From: an uncultured Muribaculaceae bacterium
GTDB lineage: Bacteria; Bacteroidota; Bacteroidia; Bacteroidales; Muribaculaceae
Assembly: GCA_910588245.1 (NCBI GenBank)
Contig: CAJUQP010000010.1
Span: 1-64,000, forward strand
Length of the DNA stretch: 64,000 nt
Direction: 5' to 3'
The position numbers and the translations under genes were made by a program. Positions 27,634-36,362 of the stretch are shown here, one piece after another. The notes under the pieces are model-generated. The model searched no databases and was not told the origin of the DNA. It worked only from the letters and a program-made list of their open reading frames with translations. The first letter of the stretch is position 1; each line of letters opens with the position of its first letter.

Positions 27634-28614
27634 TCAGGAGCGTTTCCCCCTGATTATACGTCCCAGGTCGCGTAATCCCTTTATGGCATCGCGCACAAGG
27701 GTGACCGGTATGAACATATAGAAATACGGAATGCCTTTGAAATGCCGCCACAGGATTTTCCACGATCCTTCCAGCTCAAAGGGGCATTCTTTCTTAAGTA
27801 TCAGATAATCGACGGCTTTCTTGCCTACAAAACTCCAAAGAAGCACTGTCTTGTCATAGCGCAGTGTCTTTGCCGACAATCCGTAGGAGGAAAGAAGGGT
27901 GTAGTAGTTGGCCACATGGGGCACAAAGAAATTATACGGCACCCTCTTGCTGCCCGGCACCGGAAGGAGATGCACGTCACGGATATCGACAAGCCTTGCG
28001 GGGTGACGCTCCACCATAGAGAGAGTCCAATAGCATTGAAGCAGCTGCGAACCAGACCTGTCAAGTGTGTCGGCGAGTTCCCCGAGTCGGCTGCGCCATA
28101 TGCCGAAGTTGGAAATCCAGGTTAACTTATTGTTGACAGACCTGACGAATTCATCCACCCCGGCAACACAATCTGTCGGTTCTTTCCGAAGCTTCATGTA
28201 GAAAAACAGCGGAGTCTTCTCATCCGGATATCTCCTGACCCCATCGATCATGATCCGCATACCCTTCGCGCCGTAGTAGGTGTAGTCGTTGAGAAGTTTA
28301 AGATACCTGCCTCGGGCATGCCGGAAGACTTCAAAGAAATTTTTGTCGCGTATATTTTCTTCGTTACGGTGGTAGACTATTCGGATATCCCCGTGACGCT
28401 CTATGAAATCGGCCACTACTTCCCGGGTATTGTCGGTCGAAGCATTGTCACTGATTACTATCTCTATGTCTCTCTCATCATCTATCGCCTCCATATGCCT
28501 CTCAAGACACTGCGCAAGTATCTCAGCGCGGTTATACGTAGGGATACAGAGGGAGAGCAAAGGGCTGTTATGTTCGGTAAGGTTGTCCATGCAGGTGAAG
28601 CGGTATTTGAACAA
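27634..28614 (-). CDS. Family 2 glycosyltransferase
   Basis: A 326-residue GT-A enzyme with LLSLCIPTYNRAEILAQCL and VISDNASTDNTREV, the classical GT2 start, followed by GRYLKLLNDYT where a DxD-like motif is expected; only one Asp is present. Its C-terminus is hydrophobic and basic, suggesting peripheral membrane attachment. It is the last gene of the leftward CDP-sugar operon, 9 bp after the TPP enzyme, and so may transfer the branched dideoxy sugar. A start at 28590 (MDNLTEHN) is equally possible. It is convergent with the HAD/aroB gene. Confidence 0.75.
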   Translation of the reverse strand: MFKYRFTCMDNLTEHNSPLLSLCIPTYNRAEILAQCLERHMEAIDDERDIEIVISDNASTDNTREVVADFIERHGDIRIVYHRNEENIRDKNFFEVFRHARGRYLKLLNDYTYYGAKGMRIMIDGVRRYPDEKTPLFFYMKLRKEPTDCVAGVDEFVRSVNNKLTWISNFGIWRSRLGELADTLDRSGSQLLQCYWTLSMVERHPARLVDIRDVHLLPVPGSKRVPYNFFVPHVANYYTLLSSYGLSAKTLRYDKTVLLWSFVGKKAVDYLILKKECPFELEGSWKILWRHFKGIPYFYMFIPVTLVRDAIKGLRDLGRIIRGKRS

Positions 28615-28623
28615 GATTCAATA

Positions 28624-30453
28624 TTATCCTTTGAACACACACATCTGCTGCAGCTCCTCCGGCATGAAGGGGGCCATCTTATCAAGCGGAGCCGATGACA
28701 TGCGGCCATCCTTGTCCATGAAGGATGCCGACTTAGGGAACAGTGTCTGCAGCGGATGCATATGTATCTCGCAGATCATCGGGCCCTCGCTGCCGAGGGT
28801 CTTCCTGATAGCCTCGTCGAGAGGTGCGCCATTCTCGGCCACTGAGGTATAGGGGATCCCGTATGCAGCCGCTATCTTCTCCAGGTCAGGGCACTCCACG
28901 CCGCTCTTCGGATCGCTTCCGGTGAAATGTCCCTTGAAGAAACTGTTCTGCGTGGTCTTGATGGCCAGGTAGCCCTCGTTCTCAAGCACGAATATCTTCA
29001 CCGGCAGGCGGTTGGTCACGATTGTCTGTAGTTCCTGTATGTTCATCTGAAGGCTTCCGTCGCCTGTCACCAGCACCGTGCGGCCTTTGTCATTGGCCAC
29101 ACATGCCCCTATGGCAGCCGGGAGGTCATAACCCATTGCCGCACAACCCTGGTTGGCGAACACACGCACACCTTCCTTGACCTTCATGGCCTGATATGTG
29201 CAAGTGTAGGCAGTCCCATTGCCTGTGACGCATACGTCATCCGACTTGAGCTGATTGAAAAGACGGTCTGCGAACTCATATGAGCTTGCATACCCCTCCA
29301 TGGGAGGATTATCATCGGCGAGCGACGGAAGACGGCTCTCGATGTCCCGTCCCCATTCCCTCCATTTTCCGAAGCCGGGCATGCCGCCCTCACGGTCCAC
29401 CGCCTCCGTCATCTTGTCGATGAATTCCGACAGGTTGCAGTGTATCGGCAGGTCTATGTCAAGGGTCGGCTTCTGCATCTCAGCCAGATCGATGTCGACC
29501 ATGACCTTGCATGCCTTGGGCGCCAGCAGGTCGTAGGCATAGCTTACCTGCCTTATCGACAGGCGCGTGCCCAGGATTATGAGGAGGTCTGAGTTCTGCA
29601 CCATGATATTGCCGATGCGGTCGCCGCAGATGCCGGGCTTCCCGTAGCACAGGGGATGGTCATGCCATATGATGTCGCTGCCGCTGATGGCTGTCACCAC
29701 CGGTATTCCCAGCCTCTCCGCAAGCGAGATGAACTCCTTCTCCCTTTTCGCGAGCCTGACACCGTTGCCCACATATATCACAGGGCTTTCCGCCCCCTTT
29801 ATCTTCCCGATCAGTTCCCTGATCTGGCTGTCGACAAGGGTGTGCTTCACGGGGTCGACAAGTTCCGAGGGATCAAACTCCCGGAGCTTTGTCTCATCGA
29901 CCATGGCGCCCTGCACGTCGAGCGGGATATCGAGCCATACAGGGCCCGGACGTCCGTCGAGGGCTATGGCGATGGCCTTGTCAAGCTCGTATTTTATATC
30001 AAGAGGGTCGGTCACTGTCCTGGCATATTTGGTGATTGGCGAGACCATGGCCACGATATCGGCCTCCTGGTCGCCGAGCTGACGGAGCGGAAGATAGGGA
30101 TACGTATTCTTGAAAGTCGATGTCTTGATCTGTCCCGAGATGTAAAGGCCCGGTATTGAATCAAGATACTGTCCCAGCACACCGGTTATGGCGTTTGTCC
30201 CCCCAGGGCCAGTGGTCACGTTGGTCACGCACAGTGCGCCGCAGGCACGGTAATACCCCTCCGCAGCTATGGCTGACGCCTGCTCGTGATGGTTGCATAT
30301 ATATTTCAGGCCGGGAGTGTGGCCTATGGAGTCGTTGAGGTGCATCGCGCCCCCTCCCGTCACGAGGAAGCAGTGCCTTATGCCGTGTTTTCCGACAAGA
30401 TGCCGGAAAATAAAGTCGGATACTTTGATCATATGGGTTGGTTTTGTAGGCAT
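28624..30453 (-). CDS. Thiamine-diphosphate enzyme, YerE-like (acetolactate synthase family)
   Basis: A 609-residue TPP-dependent enzyme with three domains: an N-terminal PYR domain with the catalytic Glu in NHHEQASAIAAEGY near 55, a middle domain, and a C-terminal PP domain with GDGSLQMNIQELQTIVTN near 464. It resembles acetolactate synthase large subunits. No regulatory subunit or ilv gene is near. Instead it ends an operon making a CDP-4-keto-3,6-dideoxyhexose. In Yersinia, YerE of this family adds a two-carbon unit from pyruvate to that sugar in yersiniose synthesis. That role is inferred from context. True acetolactate synthesis is the alternative. Confidence 0.75.
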   Translation of the reverse strand: MPTKPTHMIKVSDFIFRHLVGKHGIRHCFLVTGGGAMHLNDSIGHTPGLKYICNHHEQASAIAAEGYYRACGALCVTNVTTGPGGTNAITGVLGQYLDSIPGLYISGQIKTSTFKNTYPYLPLRQLGDQEADIVAMVSPITKYARTVTDPLDIKYELDKAIAIALDGRPGPVWLDIPLDVQGAMVDETKLREFDPSELVDPVKHTLVDSQIRELIGKIKGAESPVIYVGNGVRLAKREKEFISLAERLGIPVVTAISGSDIIWHDHPLCYGKPGICGDRIGNIMVQNSDLLIILGTRLSIRQVSYAYDLLAPKACKVMVDIDLAEMQKPTLDIDLPIHCNLSEFIDKMTEAVDREGGMPGFGKWREWGRDIESRLPSLADDNPPMEGYASSYEFADRLFNQLKSDDVCVTGNGTAYTCTYQAMKVKEGVRVFANQGCAAMGYDLPAAIGACVANDKGRTVLVTGDGSLQMNIQELQTIVTNRLPVKIFVLENEGYLAIKTTQNSFFKGHFTGSDPKSGVECPDLEKIAAAYGIPYTSVAENGAPLDEAIRKTLGSEGPMICEIHMHPLQTLFPKSASFMDKDGRMSSAPLDKMAPFMPEELQQMCVFKG

Positions 30454-30473
30454 ATCCGGAAGGCAGCCATGGA

Positions 30474-31412
30474 TCAGTCTGCCGCGGATGCGCCGGTTTG
30501 TCTCTTTGTTTCGATTATTCGGAGTATCACATCGTCGAAGGGCTCGCAGGGTATGCCCCCTATCCTGTCGGCGAGCCTGGTCACGTCAGGGAACAGGGAT
30601 ACGACACGCCCAGGGCGCACCGCGCCGTAGAGGAGCCGCGAGCGCGAGTCCGACAGGACTCTCATGCGTTCCACATAGTCCCTGAGCGGGCGTGATTCTG
30701 CCGCGGCTATGTTGTATACCTCGTGGGCTGTCGTCCCTTTGGAAGAGGGGCCTTCCGTGAGACAGGATCCGCAGAGGCGCACGATGCATTCGGCCGCATC
30801 GCCGACATACATGAAATTCCATGACTGGAGGCATTCGCTCAGAGGCACGTCCTCTCCCCGGAGCATCCTGTCCAGCGAGCTCATCACCAGCGTCCAGGGA
30901 TGGTCGTCCTCACCGAAGAGGCTGAATATCCTGAGGTGAAGGCTGCCCATGCCGAGGGCGGCGCAGAGAGCGGCCCCCTCCTCCTTTATCCGGAGCTTGG
31001 CCTTGCCGTATTCGGAGAAAGGCGCGCACGGCGATTCCTCGCCGGTAAGGCCATGGCAAATGCCGTACTCGGCCTGCGATCCGGCCTCCACGAAAAGGCG
31101 GCATCCCATCCTGTGGGCGGATCGTATGGCGTCGAGCGCATGCTCCACATTCCGCTCCTGCACGTCCGTGAGATCCCGGCCCGAATGGCCGGTCCCGCCC
31201 CAGGCGAGATTGACAAGCACGTCGCAGCAACGGATCTTCCCGTGCAGGTGCCCGTAATCCTCCATACCGCACTCCACGAGTTCCACACCATCAGTATGGA
31301 ACGCCTCGCAGTCATGCCGCGCTATTGCGAAAACATGATGACCGGCCTCTACAAACTGCCGGACAAGATGCCTGCCGAGGAAGCTTGTAGCTCCGGTGAT
31401 GGCGACTTTCAT
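30474..31412 (-). CDS. NAD-dependent epimerase/dehydratase-type sugar reductase
   Basis: A 312-residue extended short-chain dehydrogenase. The Rossmann motif is AITGATSFLGRHLVRQF. The catalytic Ser/Tyr/Lys region is represented by EAGSQAEYG and SEYGKAKLR. It lies between rfbG and the TPP enzyme, the position of the last reductase of dideoxyhexose pathways (abequose/paratose synthase, or YerF). It probably reduces the 4-keto group of the CDP sugar after or before chain extension. It overlaps rfbG by 4 bp (31409-31412). Confidence 0.75.
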   Translation of the reverse strand: MKVAITGATSFLGRHLVRQFVEAGHHVFAIARHDCEAFHTDGVELVECGMEDYGHLHGKIRCCDVLVNLAWGGTGHSGRDLTDVQERNVEHALDAIRSAHRMGCRLFVEAGSQAEYGICHGLTGEESPCAPFSEYGKAKLRIKEEGAALCAALGMGSLHLRIFSLFGEDDHPWTLVMSSLDRMLRGEDVPLSECLQSWNFMYVGDAAECIVRLCGSCLTEGPSSKGTTAHEVYNIAAAESRPLRDYVERMRVLSDSRSRLLYGAVRPGRVVSLFPDVTRLADRIGGIPCEPFDDVILRIIETKRQTGASAAD

Positions 31413-32494
31413 AAAGATGTGTAGTTTTCGATCTGTTCAAGACACAGCTTATGGACATCAGTATCCCTGTATCTTCTATACCAGTCGGTGGTCATGGCAA
31501 CCGTCCTGTCAATGCCCATACGCGGTTCCCATCCGAGGCGAAACTTGGCTTTGGATATGTCAAGCATGAGGAGGTTTGCCTCATGGAGGGCATCTGGATC
31601 GGAGAGGTCGCGGAGTTCGCCGCTTCCATAGTTCTCAATCACCTTGGAGGCCACCTCCCAGACTGTGGATATGGATTCGGCACGCGGACCGAAGTTCCAG
31701 CCTTCGCAATATTCAGTAGGGGCATCCCACATTTTTTGAGCGAGGAGCATGTAACCGCCAAGCGGCTCAAGCACATGCTGCCAGGGACGTATGGCCTTGG
31801 GAGAACGGATATCAATCGGCTTTCCGGCTTCCAGGGCACGTATGCAGTCGGGTATTATGCGGTCGAGCGCCCAGTCACCGCCCCCGATCACGTTGCCTGC
31901 ACGCACGCTCGCTATAGATTTGCCGTGTTCGGCATATCTGTCGGGATTGAAGAAACTGCGGCGCCATGAGGCTATGGCGAGCTCCGCCGCCCCCTTCGAT
32001 GATGAATAGGGGTCGTAGCCGCCCATCGGCTCGTTCTCACGGTAGCCCCAGACCTGCTCCCTGTTCTCGTAGCATTTGTCGGTGGTTATCATGACACCTA
32101 CCCTCACGCTGTCCGTGGCGCGGATAGCCTCGAGTATGTTGACGGTGCCCATCACGTTGGTCTGGTATGTCTCGACAGGGATGTCGTAGCTCAGGCGCAC
32201 GAGTGGCTGCGCCGCGAGATGGAAGACTATCTCCGGCTTGTATTCAGCAAAGAGCTCCTTCATCCGCTCTCCGTCACGGATATCGGCCCTTAGGTCTGCC
32301 TTGATCCTGTCGCCGATACCGGAAAGGACGAATGTATCTTTCTCCGAGTAGGGGTCGAGGCCTACCCCGACTACCTCAGCTCCGAGAGCATTCAGCCAGA
32401 TTGAGAGCCAGGAACCCTTGAAACCGGTGTGCCCGGTCACGAGCACGCGCTTACCCTTATAGAAATTATTGAAAATATCCACTCCCATGATCAT
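31409..32494 (-). CDS. rfbG: CDP-glucose 4,6-dehydratase
   Basis: A 361-residue SDR enzyme converting CDP-glucose to CDP-4-keto-6-deoxyglucose. VLVTGHTGFKGSWLSIWL near 17 is the RfbG-type Rossmann motif; MITTDKCYENREQVWGYREN and GGYDPYSSSKGAAELA carry the catalytic Thr/Tyr/Lys. The product feeds RfbH. It overlaps both neighbours by four bases. An alternative start at 32488 (MGVDIFNNF) differs by two residues. Confidence 0.93.
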   Translation of the reverse strand: MIMGVDIFNNFYKGKRVLVTGHTGFKGSWLSIWLNALGAEVVGVGLDPYSEKDTFVLSGIGDRIKADLRADIRDGERMKELFAEYKPEIVFHLAAQPLVRLSYDIPVETYQTNVMGTVNILEAIRATDSVRVGVMITTDKCYENREQVWGYRENEPMGGYDPYSSSKGAAELAIASWRRSFFNPDRYAEHGKSIASVRAGNVIGGGDWALDRIIPDCIRALEAGKPIDIRSPKAIRPWQHVLEPLGGYMLLAQKMWDAPTEYCEGWNFGPRAESISTVWEVASKVIENYGSGELRDLSDPDALHEANLLMLDISKAKFRLGWEPRMGIDRTVAMTTDWYRRYRDTDVHKLCLEQIENYTSL

Positions 32495-33843
32495 CTGTAT
32501 TGTGCCACGAACTCCCTGATCGTGGATATCATGTGATGCAGCATCTCATCCGACATGCCGGGGTAGACCCCTATCCAGAGCGTGCCGTTCATGACGAAGT
32601 CCGTGACCTTCAGGTCGCCGACAACACGATACCCCTCTCCCGACTCCCTCATCTGATCAAAGGCGGGATGCTTCACAAGATTGCCGGCGAAGAGATTGCG
32701 GGTCTGTATCCTGTGATCCTCGAGATATTTCGATAGGTCGTTGCGCGTGAAGGGGGCATCCGGCTCAACCGAGATCAGGAACCCGAACCAGGAAGGGTCG
32801 GAATTCTTCTGGGGTTCGGGAAGAATGAGCCATGGGGTGCCTTCGAGCCCCTCGCGGAGAACCTTGAAGTTATGGCGCCTGCGCTCCACGATGTCGTCGA
32901 GCTTCCCGAGCTGCGCGCACCCGATGGCGGCCTGCATGTCGGTCACCTTGAGGTTATATCCGAAATGGGAGTAAACGTATTTGTGGTCATAACCCACGGG
33001 AAGATCGCCGAACTGCTTCGTGAACCGACATCCGCATGTGTTGTCGACGCCGCCCATACACCAGCAGTCACGGCCCCAGTCGCGGAATGAGTTGACAAGC
33101 CTGTGCAGGAGAGGGTTGTCGGTATATACCGCTCCTCCCTCGCCCATTGTCATGTGGTGCGGGGGATAGAACGAGCTCGTGCCGATGTCGCCGATGGTTC
33201 CGGTCTTGCGGATCTCTCCGTCGATCTCGTAGGTCGAGCCGAGGGCGTCGCAGTTGTCCTCCACGAGCCATAGATTATGTCTGTCGCAGAAATCCTTGAC
33301 AGACTTAAGGTCAAACGGATTCCCGAGGGAATGGGCTATCATCACTGCCTTGGTCTTGGGAGAGAGGGCATCCTCAAGTCTCGTCACGTCGATATTGTAT
33401 TCCGGCACCGTCACGTCAACGAATACCGGGACAGCTCCGTACTGAATGCATGGAGTCACCGTCGTGGGGAAACCGCAGGCAACAGTTATCACCTCATCTC
33501 CGCGTTTAATGCGCCGCTCTCCGAGTTCGGGCGATGTGAGGGCGGAGAAAGCGAGCAGGTTGGCCGATGACCCTGAGTTTGTGAGCGAGCAGAACCTGAC
33601 ACCGAGCCATTTCGCGAACGCCTTCTCAAACTTCGCGGCCCAGGGGCCTGCCGTCAGCCAGAAGTCGAGCGAGGAATCGACGAGATTGACCATCTCCGCG
33701 TCATCGAAATAGCGGCCGCCGTAATTGACGAAAGTCTCACCGGGCTTGAATTCCTTCTTCTTCCCGTGAGTCTCCTTATAATATTCCTTTGTCAGCTCAA
33801 GAATCTGCTGCTTAAGTTCTTCCTGTCTACTCATAATATCCAA
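32491..33843 (-). CDS. rfbH: CDP-4-keto-6-deoxyglucose 3-dehydrase (E1)
   Basis: A 450-residue PMP-dependent, [2Fe-2S] enzyme that removes the C3 hydroxyl. The diagnostic segment SFYPPHHMTMGEGG near 231 has His where aminotransferases have the PLP Lys, as in RfbH/E1. A Cys set (CWCMGGVDNTCGCRF, with an upstream Cys) fits the iron-sulfur site. It needs a reductase partner (E3, AscD/DdhD type), which is not in this window. It overlaps rfbG by 4 bp. The start at 33834 (MSRQEEL) is also possible. Confidence 0.93.
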   Translation of the reverse strand: MDIMSRQEELKQQILELTKEYYKETHGKKKEFKPGETFVNYGGRYFDDAEMVNLVDSSLDFWLTAGPWAAKFEKAFAKWLGVRFCSLTNSGSSANLLAFSALTSPELGERRIKRGDEVITVACGFPTTVTPCIQYGAVPVFVDVTVPEYNIDVTRLEDALSPKTKAVMIAHSLGNPFDLKSVKDFCDRHNLWLVEDNCDALGSTYEIDGEIRKTGTIGDIGTSSFYPPHHMTMGEGGAVYTDNPLLHRLVNSFRDWGRDCWCMGGVDNTCGCRFTKQFGDLPVGYDHKYVYSHFGYNLKVTDMQAAIGCAQLGKLDDIVERRRHNFKVLREGLEGTPWLILPEPQKNSDPSWFGFLISVEPDAPFTRNDLSKYLEDHRIQTRNLFAGNLVKHPAFDQMRESGEGYRVVGDLKVTDFVMNGTLWIGVYPGMSDEMLHHMISTIREFVAQYR

Positions 33844-33863
33844 ATGTCCTATGACTATGTTTC

Positions 33864-34670
33864 TTACAATTTATGGTTGATCGGCACCTGACGTTCCCAT
33901 TTTTTCCAGGGAGCCGCGTTTGAGGCGAGAAGTTTCTCAAGCATGTCTTTCTCACGGGTGTTGTCCATGCACTGCCAGAATCCCTCATGCGTGTAAGACA
34001 TTAACTGACCGTCTCTCACGAGTCTTTCAAGCGGCTCCTTCTCAAAGACACAGGAATCTCCGTCAAGATAATCGAATATTGACGGTTCAAGCACCATATA
34101 TCCGGCATTGATAGGAGCTCCGTCGCAGATATTCTTCTCCCTGAACGATTTCACGGCATTGTCACCCCCTATATTGAGAATCCCCTTGTCCTGGGCTATC
34201 TTCACGGCCGTGAGGGTTGCTATCTTCCCGTGGCTCTTATGGAACTCAAAGAGCTTGTTGATATCCACGTCACACACCCCGTCGCCGTAAGTCATGAAGA
34301 ACGGTTCGTCTCCCACATATTTCTGTATACGCTTGATACGGCCCCCGGTCATAGTATTGTAGCCGGTATCAACGACTGTCACCCTCCATGGCTCACAGTT
34401 GCTGCTGTGCACTGTCATCTCATTGCGGTTGTCGCGATAGTCGAAAGTCACATCCGAATTATGAAGGAAATAGTTGGCAAACCAGTCTTTGATATATTCC
34501 TGACGGTAGCCTGCGCAGACTATGAATTCCGTATGCCCGTAATAGGCATATTCTTTCATTATATGCCATAAAATCGGCATTCCTCCGATCTCTATCATCG
34601 GCTTGGGCTTGAACTGGGATTCTTCCGAAATGCGGTAACCGAATCCACCGGCAAGGAGCACTACTTTCAT
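33864..34670 (-). CDS. rfbF: Glucose-1-phosphate cytidylyltransferase
   Basis: A 268-residue nucleotidyltransferase making CDP-glucose from glucose-1-phosphate and CTP. N-terminal signature VLLAGGFGYRISEESQFKPKPM, then MTYGDGVCDVDI and NAGYMVLEPSIFDYL. This is the first gene of the leftward operon rfbF-rfbH-rfbG-reductase-TPP enzyme-GT2, with 20 bp to rfbH. Confidence 0.94.
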   Translation of the reverse strand: MKVVLLAGGFGYRISEESQFKPKPMIEIGGMPILWHIMKEYAYYGHTEFIVCAGYRQEYIKDWFANYFLHNSDVTFDYRDNRNEMTVHSSNCEPWRVTVVDTGYNTMTGGRIKRIQKYVGDEPFFMTYGDGVCDVDINKLFEFHKSHGKIATLTAVKIAQDKGILNIGGDNAVKSFREKNICDGAPINAGYMVLEPSIFDYLDGDSCVFEKEPLERLVRDGQLMSYTHEGFWQCMDNTREKDMLEKLLASNAAPWKKWERQVPINHKL

Positions 34671-35160
34671 GTCGATATAAGCTGTCGGGTGGGTAAATTA
34701 GATTGTAAACTGTGGTGAAAAGTCGCCCATGGCGTTGGAGATTAGACGGATAATCTCTTCTCCCACGTATTCCTCACACGCAACTTTCACGTAAAGTTCG
34801 CAAAAATCCACGACATATTCAAATAAATAGCCGGAAATCGTCCCAAAGTCGGGGAAAGTGTTCTGTCAGGCACCAATCGCAACAGACTACACTCCTTATC
34901 ATGACGGATGTATGATTCCCCGCACAATCAGACTTCGCCCCATCATCCAGAATAGGCTTCGAACAGGAATGCAAGATATTTTTTCAAAAAAACAATGTCT
35001 GCCGAACCATCCGCAGGCCACCTGTGTTATAATATCGAAAGGCGGCTAAAAGGCCTCCGATCATTAAAAAAGATAATTAATTTCCACTTTACGGATTAAA
35101 GATATACTGCTATAAGCGTTCTGAAAAAGTTGTTATTGTTGTTTTAATTGAAGGAAACAG
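34671..35160. other. AT-rich gene-free region between two divergent glycan operons
   Basis: It holds the promoter of the leftward rfbF operon, though no correctly spaced TTTG/TAnnTTTG pair is visible on the minus strand. A 63-codon open frame at 34858-35049 has no coding character. The base composition is distinctly AT-richer than the flanking genes. Confidence 0.4.
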
Positions 35161-35183
35161 GGCTGACGTGAGTCAGCCTTTTT
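35161..35183 (+). terminator. Orphan rho-independent terminator
   Basis: GGCTGAC (35161-35167), loop GTGA, GTCAGCC (35172-35178) and five T. The orientation is plus strand, yet no plus-strand gene lies within the preceding 7 kb. It ends a short untranslated RNA, or is an attenuator in a long leader of the acyltransferase gene at 35392. Confidence 0.65.
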
Positions 35184-35360
35184 CTCTTTATTAGCATCCT
35201 GTCTGTAAGAGGCACCCATCCCTGCGACATCGCAGAACTATAGCCACCACTGATGGCAAACAAGTTCTTTACTTGCGCCGGGAGCACCAACAAAATGCAA
35301 GTAACCGATGCTTAAGCAAGTTTTGACACGCAATCAGATGTTTTTCTCAAAGATTATGGT

Positions 35361-35368
35361 TAAATTTG
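35361..35368 (+). promoter_or_regulatory. Putative -7 box for the acyltransferase gene
   Basis: TAAATTTG, 23 nt before the start codon at 35392. The -33 element is not clear. A hairpin (TTACTTGC/GCAAGTAA) lies upstream in 35269-35310. Confidence 0.45.
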
Positions 35369-35391
35369 CATCTTAAAACAATAATAGCGAT

Positions 35392-36303
35392 ATGGCATAC
35401 CGGATGCTTAGTTTCTTACTCAAGCTGATTTCATATATTCCCTTCAAGGTATTATACCTCATATCCGACAGCTTATTCTATCCGCTCTATTATGTGGCGC
35501 GCTACCGTAGAAATGTCACACGGAAGAATCTATCGGAATGTTTTCCCGATAAAACCGACCGGGAACTGAATGATATCGAGAAGGGGTTCTACCGTTTTTT
35601 TGTCGACAATATTCTGGAGACCTGCAAGATGGCCCACATGTCGGCCAAAGAGATGAGCCGACGCATGAAGTTCATCAACATAAACATTGTAAATGAAGTC
35701 CTGCGGTCAGGACGTTCGATATCCCTCTTCCTCGGGCATTACGGCAACTGGGAATGGATATCGTCAATGCCCCTCCATCTTGAGAAATCGGCTGTGGCGG
35801 CACAGATCTACCACCGTCTCGACAACAAAGACGTCGACAGACTGATGCTCGACATGCGCGGGCGCATGGGAGCGGTGTCGGTCGAAATGAGCAATACCGC
35901 CCGCTACATTACCGGACTCGTAGCCGCACATAAAGTATGCATAGTAGGTTTTATCGCCGACCAGTCACCGCGAAGGAAAGACTCACACCACTATCTTGAA
36001 TTCCTCAACCACATGGTGCCTGTGCTGACCGGAACGGAGAAAATAACCAAGCACTACGGATTCGAAGCCTATTTTGCCCACACAAGAAGAGTCAAGAGAG
36101 GATTTTATGAGGTAGAGTTCGTGAAGATGACTGATAATCCCAAGCTTCTCCCAGATTTCGATCTCACATCTATATATTATAGGCTGCTCCAGAATATGAT
36201 TGAAGAAAACCCTGAACTGTATCTGTGGACTCACAAGCGCTTCAGATATGCGCGCCCCCTCGACGGGCAACCGGAGGAGAAGCGCACGGTCTGTAAGAAC
36301 TGA
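35392..36303 (+). CDS. Lipid A biosynthesis-type acyltransferase (LpxL/HtrB-like)
   Basis: A 303-residue membrane-associated acyltransferase with an N-terminal hydrophobic helix (LSFLLKLISYIPFKVLYLIS), the catalytic H-x4-E motif in GHYGNWEW near 118, and DQSPRR near 190. It is typical of the late acyltransferases that add secondary acyl chains to lipid A. It is the first gene of a rightward surface-envelope group and is followed 59 bp later by an LtaS-like gene. Whether the substrate is lipid A or another glycolipid cannot be read from sequence. Confidence 0.85.
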   Translation: MAYRMLSFLLKLISYIPFKVLYLISDSLFYPLYYVARYRRNVTRKNLSECFPDKTDRELNDIEKGFYRFFVDNILETCKMAHMSAKEMSRRMKFININIVNEVLRSGRSISLFLGHYGNWEWISSMPLHLEKSAVAAQIYHRLDNKDVDRLMLDMRGRMGAVSVEMSNTARYITGLVAAHKVCIVGFIADQSPRRKDSHHYLEFLNHMVPVLTGTEKITKHYGFEAYFAHTRRVKRGFYEVEFVKMTDNPKLLPDFDLTSIYYRLLQNMIEENPELYLWTHKRFRYARPLDGQPEEKRTVCKN

Positions 36304-36362
36304 CCAGAGCAAGCGTACATTGACCAATCGGATAGGGGTAATTCAATAAAACCACAATAGAA

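Noticed and set aside
28624..30453. Annotation as biosynthetic acetolactate synthase (ilvB)
   Set aside because: No ilvN, ilvC or ilvD nearby; the operon consists of CDP-dideoxysugar genes. Kept as an alternative, not the main call.
34858..35049. 63-codon ORF in the divergent intergenic region
   Set aside because: AT-rich, no start context, no coding character.
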